NCBI GenBank assembly: GCA_902635645.1
Contig: CACPON010000006.1
Location: 1-49,739 of the forward strand
Reading direction: 5' to 3'
DNA length: 49,739 nucleotides
Origin: an uncultured SAR86 cluster bacterium
GTDB lineage: Bacteria > Pseudomonadota > Gammaproteobacteria > Magnimaribacterales > D2472
Below are positions 44,395 to 49,739 of this stretch, piece by piece. Every line of letters begins with the position of its first letter. The first letter of the stretch is position 1. The notes beneath the pieces are model-generated. The model was not told the origin of the DNA. It worked only from the letters and a program-made list of their open reading frames with translations, and searched no databases. The translations under genes were made by a program, and so were the position numbers.

Positions 44395-45314
44395 GAGATA
44401 TCTCTAGATCGTGGGTTTAGCCACATTGCTGCAAGGTCAGATAATAAATTAAAGAAAACTATCATTGCAGAGAAAAATATTGTTGTACCCAATATCATTG
44501 TGTAATCTCTATTAAAAGCTGCCTCAACATAAAATCTTCCAAGTCCTGGGATTTGAAAAATGGTCTCAACAACAAAAGATCCAGCCAATAAACCTGCGAT
44601 TGCAGGACCTAAAAATGAAACAACAGGAATCAGGCCTCCTTGCATTGCATGCTTTATGACAACATTCCTTTCAGTCAATCCTTTAGCTCGTGCAGTTCTT
44701 ATGAAATCTTGATTTAATACCTCTAACATACCTCCTCTGCTTAGTCTGGCTATATAAGCAGCGTAAGCAAAACCTAAAGTAATTGAAGGTAATATTTTAT
44801 CTCCTGGAAGTTGACCCCAGCCAGAAACAGGAAGAACCTCTAAATTGATACCAAAAATTAATACTAAAAGCGGTCCCATTAAAAACGTAGGGACACAAAT
44901 ACCTATCATTGCTATTGCCATAGGAATAAAATCAAGATAAGTATTTCGTTTGAGAGCTGCCAATACTCCAGAAGAGACTCCAATTAACAAAGCAATTAAT
45001 ATTGCATAAAAAGCTAATTCAAAGGTTACTGGTAGGCCTGTTGCAATCATTTCTGAGACTGATCTTCCAGGGAATCTAAAGGAAGGACCAAAGTCACCCC
45101 TAAGAATCCCAGACATGTAATCAACATACTGCTCCCATTCAGAAGCATCTAAGTTATAAGCTTCATTTAGATTTTTTAATACTTGAGGTGAAACAGCTTT
45201 GTCAGCATCAAATGGTCCACCTGGTGCTAATTTAATTAAGAAAAAGGTCAAACTAGCTACAGCCAATAAGACTGGGATAGCAAGTAATAATCTCCTAATA
45301 AAAATATTTAACAC
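44391..45314 (-). CDS. oppB: Oligopeptide ABC transporter permease OppB
   Basis: 307-residue permease partner of OppC. GTG start at 45314, chosen because MLNIFIRRLLLAIPVLLAV matches the OppB N-terminus. Family marks are LAPGGPFD near residue 30, a periplasmic segment, and the EAA loop RTARAKGLTERNVVIKHAMQ. 6 nt after oppA. Confidence 0.93.
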   Translation of the reverse strand: MLNIFIRRLLLAIPVLLAVASLTFFLIKLAPGGPFDADKAVSPQVLKNLNEAYNLDASEWEQYVDYMSGILRGDFGPSFRFPGRSVSEMIATGLPVTFELAFYAILIALLIGVSSGVLAALKRNTYLDFIPMAIAMIGICVPTFLMGPLLVLIFGINLEVLPVSGWGQLPGDKILPSITLGFAYAAYIARLSRGGMLEVLNQDFIRTARAKGLTERNVVIKHAMQGGLIPVVSFLGPAIAGLLAGSFVVETIFQIPGLGRFYVEAAFNRDYTMILGTTIFFSAMIVFFNLLSDLAAMWLNPRSRDIS

Positions 45315-45320
45315 TAAATT

Positions 45321-46925
45321 CTAATCTCTTTCTAAATATATAAACTTAGGATGATGGTGATCTAAAATATGAGGGTTATATCCCTTTACATCAGGAGATA
45401 ATTGATATGATCTTACATAAGTATACAAAGGGATAATTGGCATATTCTCAATCAATATTTTTTCAGCCTCATCTAATAATTCATATCTCTCAGTCTGATT
45501 ATTGGTTGAATTAGCTTTTGCCATTAAGGAGTCATAAGATGCATCTTCCCAACCAGTCTTATTATTTCCTCTATTAGGCCTCATTAAATCTAGAAATGTA
45601 TTAGGATCTTCGTAATCACCAATCCAGCCTGCTCTTGAAACCTGAAAGTCGCCTACCATTTCGCGGCTTAAATAAACTTTCCAATCTTGATTGACTAACT
45701 CTACTTCTATACCCAAATTTTGTTGCCACATCTGTTGGATAGCTAAAGCAATTTTTCTATGGTCTTCATTAGTATTGAATAATATTTCTAACTTAGGAAA
45801 CTTATTTTCTGAATTGAAGCCTGCCTCAATAAGTAATTGTTTTGCTAAGTCTGGATCAAAAGGTATTGAAGTTGTTGGCTCATAACCATTTGACCCTGGA
45901 GGTGTAAAAGAATATGCAGGTATTTGTCCACATTTTGTGACTTTTTCTACCAACAGTTTTCTGTCGATTGAATATGCCAATGCTTTTCTAACCTTAACAT
46001 CACTTAAATACGGATTTGTTGTATTTAATCTATAAAAATATGTCCCCATATATGGGTCTATTCTTAAATCAGGGTTATTTTCTTCTAAATATACTGGGCA
46101 TTTTTGTGATGGCAGCGTACTTGTAACATGAAGCTGGCCTGCTCTAAACATTCTGTCTTCAGTCATTACATTTGAAACAGGATAGTAATGTATTTCATTT
46201 AATTTAACTGTTGAAGCATCCCAATACATAGGATTTTTTTCTACAACAATTTTATTGTTTAATTCCCATGACTTAAGATTGAATGCCCCATTACAGACAA
46301 AATTACCAGGCCTTGTCCACTCTCCGTTTCTATCATCAATAGACCCATGTTTTAGAACAGTTTCTTTGTGAACAGGCCAAGTACTATAGTGGCTCAAAAG
46401 GCCAGTAAAAAAAGGAGTTGGAGCTTTAAGTTTAACTTCAAGGGTGTAATTATCTAAAGCTTTAACTCCAACCGAACTAAAATCATCATTTAAGCCAGTA
46501 TGATATTCTTGAGCGCCTTCGAGATAATAAAGCATATCAGGGTATTGAGACCCTAAACTTGCAGTTAATATTCTTTGCCATGACCAAACAAAATCTTCAG
46601 CAGTAACTGGGTCCCCATTAGACCATTTACCATTCTTTCTTAATTTAAAAATATAGGTTTTTCCATCATCGCTAACTGACCAAGACTCTGCAGCTCCAGG
46701 TAAATTATCATCATCAAAAGCATTTGGAATAGTCAAACCCTCACATAGTGATATTAGGATGTGATGTTCTGGAACTCCAGTAACAATATGAGGATCTATG
46801 CCTTGTGGTTCTGAACCATTACCAAAATGAAATATCTGTTTATCAAGACCATCATCTACAGGCGACACATTAGATGAGCAACCAATGATTAAAAATAAAA
46901 TTAAAAAAATTGAATAATGTTTCAT
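45321..46925 (-). CDS. oppA: Oligopeptide-binding lipoprotein OppA
   Basis: 534-residue extracytoplasmic solute-binding protein of the SBP_bac_5 family. The lipoprotein signal has a lipobox IIGC with Cys16, so it is membrane-anchored, unlike the soluble periplasmic OppA of E. coli. Family segments: GSEPQGIDPHIVTG, FKLRKNGKWSNGDPVTAEDFVWSWQR, VRKALAYSIDRK and the WIGDYEDPNTFLDL near the C-terminus. Begins 1 nt after the ppiD stop. Confidence 0.94.
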   Translation of the reverse strand: MKHYSIFLILFLIIGCSSNVSPVDDGLDKQIFHFGNGSEPQGIDPHIVTGVPEHHILISLCEGLTIPNAFDDDNLPGAAESWSVSDDGKTYIFKLRKNGKWSNGDPVTAEDFVWSWQRILTASLGSQYPDMLYYLEGAQEYHTGLNDDFSSVGVKALDNYTLEVKLKAPTPFFTGLLSHYSTWPVHKETVLKHGSIDDRNGEWTRPGNFVCNGAFNLKSWELNNKIVVEKNPMYWDASTVKLNEIHYYPVSNVMTEDRMFRAGQLHVTSTLPSQKCPVYLEENNPDLRIDPYMGTYFYRLNTTNPYLSDVKVRKALAYSIDRKLLVEKVTKCGQIPAYSFTPPGSNGYEPTTSIPFDPDLAKQLLIEAGFNSENKFPKLEILFNTNEDHRKIALAIQQMWQQNLGIEVELVNQDWKVYLSREMVGDFQVSRAGWIGDYEDPNTFLDLMRPNRGNNKTGWEDASYDSLMAKANSTNNQTERYELLDEAEKILIENMPIIPLYTYVRSYQLSPDVKGYNPHILDHHHPKFIYLERD

Positions 46926-46926
46926 A

Positions 46927-48798
46927 TTAAAAAACCAAATTATTTAAGTTAACTTTAGCTGATTCAAATATTTCTTGATTAATTACAGATGAAATACTCG
47001 ATGAGACTCTTTCTTCAGAAAAGTTATTGTATTGATCATAGAGCATATCAATTGATTCTGATGAAGGTTTATTAACATTAATTAAATCAACGATATAAAC
47101 ATCTCCTGATCTAGAATCAACAGTTATAGAATTCCCTGGTGCAATTTTAAAAACTTCTTGAATAACCTCTTGCGGCAATAGTGATGAATATCTTTTAACT
47201 TCAACAAAAGATTCTTCAGTAATAAAGTTATATGCCTCAAAAAAAGACTGCAAAGTATTTTCTGCTTTTGCCGTATCCAATTCTGCAACTAAAAGATTCT
47301 TTTTTTCAATCGTTTTAGATTCTGATAATAATTTATTAGCTTCACCAGATACGTCTTTATAATCTTGAAGCGTAGGCTCTTTAATTGAAGTAAGTGATAT
47401 TACTATTATTGAATCATCTAGATTGATGACTACTGGGGCAGCAATTTCAGAGTCAGGTGAAAAAATAAAATCTTTTACCCTAGAGTCATCAATAGAAAAA
47501 TTAAAGTTAGTTTCTTTTTTTCCGGTAACTTCAATTATTGGTTTAGATAATGATTCGCCTATGGATTCAATTGTCTCTTTAGAGAAAATCATTTCATCGA
47601 TTAAATCATATTCATCATTCATTAGTGCAAGTGATTCTGATGAAACTAAATTATCAATAATGCCATCTTGCATTTCTTCAATACTCATTACTTCAGCTTC
47701 ATTAAACTCTGTCATCTTTAAAATATGGAATGTTTCCTCAAGCTCTACAATACTGCTTACCTCATTAACACTTATGTCATCTAAGGCAATACCGAATTCT
47801 TCAGGAAATATATCTGCATCAAAGTATTCCAAATCTCCGCCGCTATCTTTAGAAACAATATCGTCACTATAGACCATAACCATTTCTTCAAAACTTGCCC
47901 CATTGCTCAATTCATCAGCAACTTTAGTAATTCTTTGAAATGCTTTCTCGGGTGAGTCGTAGTTAGCTTTTTCAATCATGATGTGAGAAAAACGAATTTC
48001 CGTTCTTTCATTAGTTCTTGATAAATAATCGTTATAAGCACTTTCAACGTAACCTTCTGGAATAATTACTGAATTTTTGTAATCTTCAGGCTTTAAAACT
48101 AAATATTTAAAAGACCTTTCTTCTTCAGAGTAAAAGAGAATTTGATTACTATCATAATAATCTTTAATTTCTTCTTCTGAATTTTCTATTTGTTGCTTGA
48201 GTATTTCTGAGTCTAATTTTATGAAATTAATATCAACTGATTGTTCTAAGATTTGTGCAAGTTCTTTTACTTCAGTTTCAGTAACAAAGGTTGATGAGGC
48301 TAAAGCAATTCTGTAAAGCTCTGATGCCATGATGTCAGTCATCATATCTATATATGAATCCTTAGTATAACCAGCAGCATTTACTTGAGCTCCATAGACA
48401 CCTTCATCAAAAACTCCATCAACCTGAAAAGCAGGATTTCTTATAATAGATTTTTTTGCTTGTTTGATAGTATCTTGATTAATAAAGCCTAACGATCTGG
48501 CTTCTGATAATAAAACTTTTTGAGATATTAATTCTTGTTTTATTGCGTCAAGCTGAATTGCTTCATCGAGTTCATTAAAATCAAAATCATCACCATAAAT
48601 ATTTTTAAACTTTTGAATGGTTATATTAGATGCGGCCTGCATATCTGCTTCTGAGATATTTTCTCCATTTATAGAGCCAAAAGAGGTCTGAAATGTAGAG
48701 CCAAGTGAAGATGTACCTAAGAAAACAAATGGCAATGCGCATGCTGCAATTACAATAAATAGCCTAGGCCCAGTTAAAAAATTTCGAAGTGATTCCAT
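46927..48798 (-). CDS. ppiD: Periplasmic chaperone/peptidyl-prolyl isomerase PpiD
   Basis: Inner-membrane-anchored periplasmic foldase near the Sec translocon. From the ATG at 48798 it has 623 residues, the same as E. coli PpiD. The upstream in-frame extension would translate the terminator hairpin and is rejected. N-terminal anchor helix at about 14-36 (LFIVIAACALPFVFLG), then a SurA-N-like helical domain. The parvulin-like domain is at about 255-365 (IRFSHIMIEKAN, SDDIVSKDSGGDLEYF). Follows lon-hupB as in many gammaproteobacteria. Confidence 0.92.
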   Translation of the reverse strand: MESLRNFLTGPRLFIVIAACALPFVFLGTSSLGSTFQTSFGSINGENISEADMQAASNITIQKFKNIYGDDFDFNELDEAIQLDAIKQELISQKVLLSEARSLGFINQDTIKQAKKSIIRNPAFQVDGVFDEGVYGAQVNAAGYTKDSYIDMMTDIMASELYRIALASSTFVTETEVKELAQILEQSVDINFIKLDSEILKQQIENSEEEIKDYYDSNQILFYSEEERSFKYLVLKPEDYKNSVIIPEGYVESAYNDYLSRTNERTEIRFSHIMIEKANYDSPEKAFQRITKVADELSNGASFEEMVMVYSDDIVSKDSGGDLEYFDADIFPEEFGIALDDISVNEVSSIVELEETFHILKMTEFNEAEVMSIEEMQDGIIDNLVSSESLALMNDEYDLIDEMIFSKETIESIGESLSKPIIEVTGKKETNFNFSIDDSRVKDFIFSPDSEIAAPVVINLDDSIIVISLTSIKEPTLQDYKDVSGEANKLLSESKTIEKKNLLVAELDTAKAENTLQSFFEAYNFITEESFVEVKRYSSLLPQEVIQEVFKIAPGNSITVDSRSGDVYIVDLINVNKPSSESIDMLYDQYNNFSEERVSSSISSVINQEIFESAKVNLNNLVF

Positions 48799-48817
48799 AA
48801 TGATGACATTATAAATA

Positions 48818-48845
48818 AAAAAAGGGTGCGGAAGCACCCTTTTTT
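48818..48845 (-). terminator. Rho-independent terminator between hupB and ppiD
   Basis: AAAAAAGGGTGC, GGAA tetraloop, GCACCCTTTTTT: 12-bp stem followed by a U-run on the minus strand. It ends 19 nt before the ppiD start codon. Confidence 0.9.
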
Positions 48846-48859
48846 AAAGTTAATAAAAG

Positions 48860-49138
48860 TTAGCCGTTTTTAACCTTATCTTTAAGGCCTTTACCAGCTT
48901 TAAAACCTGGAACTTTAGAAGCAGCAATATGCATTGATGCACCAGTTTGAGGATTTCTACCCTCTCTAGCAGCTCTGTGCCTTACTGAAAATGTTCCAAA
49001 ACCTACTAGTGATACAGAATCACCTTTACCTAAAGCATCACCAATTCCACCTAGAACTGCATCAACTGCTCTGCCAGCTGAAGCTTTAGAAATATCTGCG
49101 TCACTTGCGACCGCATCAATCAAATCTGATTTATTCAT
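48860..49138 (-). CDS. hupB: DNA-binding protein HU-beta
   Basis: 92-residue histone-like protein that bends and compacts DNA. The sequence starts [11 protein letters not shown] and has the [22 protein letters not shown] beta-arm region and a C-terminal [10 protein letters not shown] helix. Downstream of lon, as in E. coli. A strong AGAGGAG ribosome site precedes the ATG, and this segment is duplicated upstream (49141-49183). Confidence 0.97.
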   Translation of the reverse strand: MNKSDLIDAVASDADISKASAGRAVDAVLGGIGDALGKGDSVSLVGFGTFSVRHRAAREGRNPQTGASMHIAASKVPGFKAGKGLKDKVKNG

Positions 49139-49140
49139 AT

Positions 49141-49183
49141 TAAATACTCCTCTGTGTAAATTTATTTATATAAATACTCCTCT
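49141..49183 (-). repeat. Duplicated ribosome-binding segment before hupB
   Basis: The 13-mer TAAATACTCCTCT occurs at 49141-49153 and again at 49171-49183. On the coding strand this is AGAGGAGTATTTA. The gene-proximal copy is the hupB ribosome site; the distal copy leads to no open frame of note. Confidence 0.8.
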
Positions 49184-49226
49184 ATGAAAAGCTTTTTGGC
49201 CCTAAAAGTCAAGTAAATAAAGGGTT

Positions 49227-49739
49227 TTAATGAGCCTGCTTATTTTCTGCTTTACCCTTTCTAGTCTTTTGTGTTTTTGTTTTTACTGAAGTTGAGGGCT
49301 TGTTCAAAGGAGTTGGCTCTTTAATTAAAGCATGAGAGATTACCTCATCAACCCATTCAACTGGAATAATATTAAGCGATTTAAGAATTTGTTCCGGTAT
49401 CTCTTGCAGGTCAGGTTCATTTTCTTTTGGAATAATTACATTCTCAATACCACCACGCTTAGCTGCTAATAGTTTTTCTTTTAAGCCACCAATTTTTAAT
49501 ATTTGACCTCTAAGGGTAATTTCACCAGTCATAGCAGTATCAGCTCTTACGGGTATTCCAGTAAAAATTGATATTAAAGAAATTGCCATTGCACCACCAG
49601 CGCTTGGACCATCTTTGGGTGTAGCACCCTCTGGTACGTGAATATGAACATCATATTTTTCATAAAAATTAGGTTTTATACCTAATGAATCTGCTCTTGA
49701 TCTAACTACAGTGAATGCAGCCTGAATTGATTCCTGCAT
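49227..49739 (-). CDS. lon: ATP-dependent protease Lon, C-terminal part (cut by window edge)
   Basis: The proteolytic domain of Lon. The frame stays open to the window end, and the Met at its first codon is internal ([13 protein letters not shown] aligns inside the P domain), so the gene starts beyond 49739. The catalytic Ser is in [10 protein letters not shown] and the catalytic Lys in [10 protein letters not shown], with TGEITLRGQ between them. A Lys-rich tail of about 25 residues ([15 protein letters not shown]) follows the domain. Upstream of hupB. Confidence 0.95.
   Translation of the reverse strand: MQESIQAAFTVVRSRADSLGIKPNFYEKYDVHIHVPEGATPKDGPSAGGAMAISLISIFTGIPVRADTAMTGEITLRGQILKIGGLKEKLLAAKRGGIENVIIPKENEPDLQEIPEQILKSLNIIPVEWVDEVISHALIKEPTPLNKPSTSVKTKTQKTRKGKAENKQAH

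Noticed and set aside
1-49739. Mobile elements, CRISPR arrays, tRNA and rRNA genes
   Set aside because: No transposase or integrase motifs, no regularly spaced repeats, and no recognisable tRNA or rRNA segments were found by reading both strands.

Overview
The window looks like a piece of chromosome from a low-GC, streamlined marine gammaproteobacterium. The lon-hupB-ppiD order, a HexR-type regulator beside Entner-Doudoroff genes and the proteobacterial form of PDH E1 (AceE) point to Gammaproteobacteria. The strong AT bias, very short or overlapping gene boundaries and three large TonB-dependent receptors (TBDRs) suggest a SAR86-like lineage; that last step is inference and no marker gene was tested. 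No rRNA, tRNA, CRISPR array, integrase or transposase is visible.

Region 1 (1-12.1 kb, mostly minus strand) is a sugar catabolism block. A very compact run aceE-aceF-zwf-edd-eda-SSS sugar/Na+ symporter has most junctions overlapping by 1-11 nt. Divergent from it is hexR, with a TGTAA-N5-TTACA palindrome between them. The left end carries a GH3 exo-beta-glucosidase that points into the symporter; both genes lose their C-termini at one breakpoint near 1550.

Region 2 (12.1-24.2 kb) holds a carbohydrate-type TBDR with a SapC-family protein and a JmjC-like cupin. It is followed by a gap-pyk-marC-pgl operon that diverges from oadGAB, a Na+-pumping oxaloacetate decarboxylase. A second HexR-like palindrome lies in that divergent promoter. 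Together regions 1 and 2 describe glucose uptake, glucose-6-P to 6-phosphogluconate to KDPG to pyruvate, lower glycolysis, and acetyl-CoA formation. Glucokinase and dihydrolipoamide dehydrogenase are not in the window.

Region 3 (24.2-25.8 kb) contains the most unusual element. It is a roughly 220-nt, GC-richer, structured RNA candidate on the minus strand with its own sigma70-like promoter and intrinsic terminator, next to an indoleamine 2,3-dioxygenase-family gene.

Region 4 (25.8-38.8 kb) has a second TBDR, fabI with a downstream methyltransferase, an exported M20 amidohydrolase, gamma-glutamyltransferase, a DASS/SLC13 anion symporter, a third TBDR and a divergent LysR regulator. This looks like a scavenging locus for an anionic or gamma-glutamyl compound.

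Region 5 (38.7-49.7 kb) is housekeeping: gltX, dnaQ, rnhA, gloB, mltD, oppABC without the ATPases, ppiD, hupB and the C-terminal end of lon. Three times in the window a probably abundant upstream gene (TBDR, TBDR, hupB) is separated from its downstream partner by a strong hairpin-U-tract, leaving little room for a new promoter.
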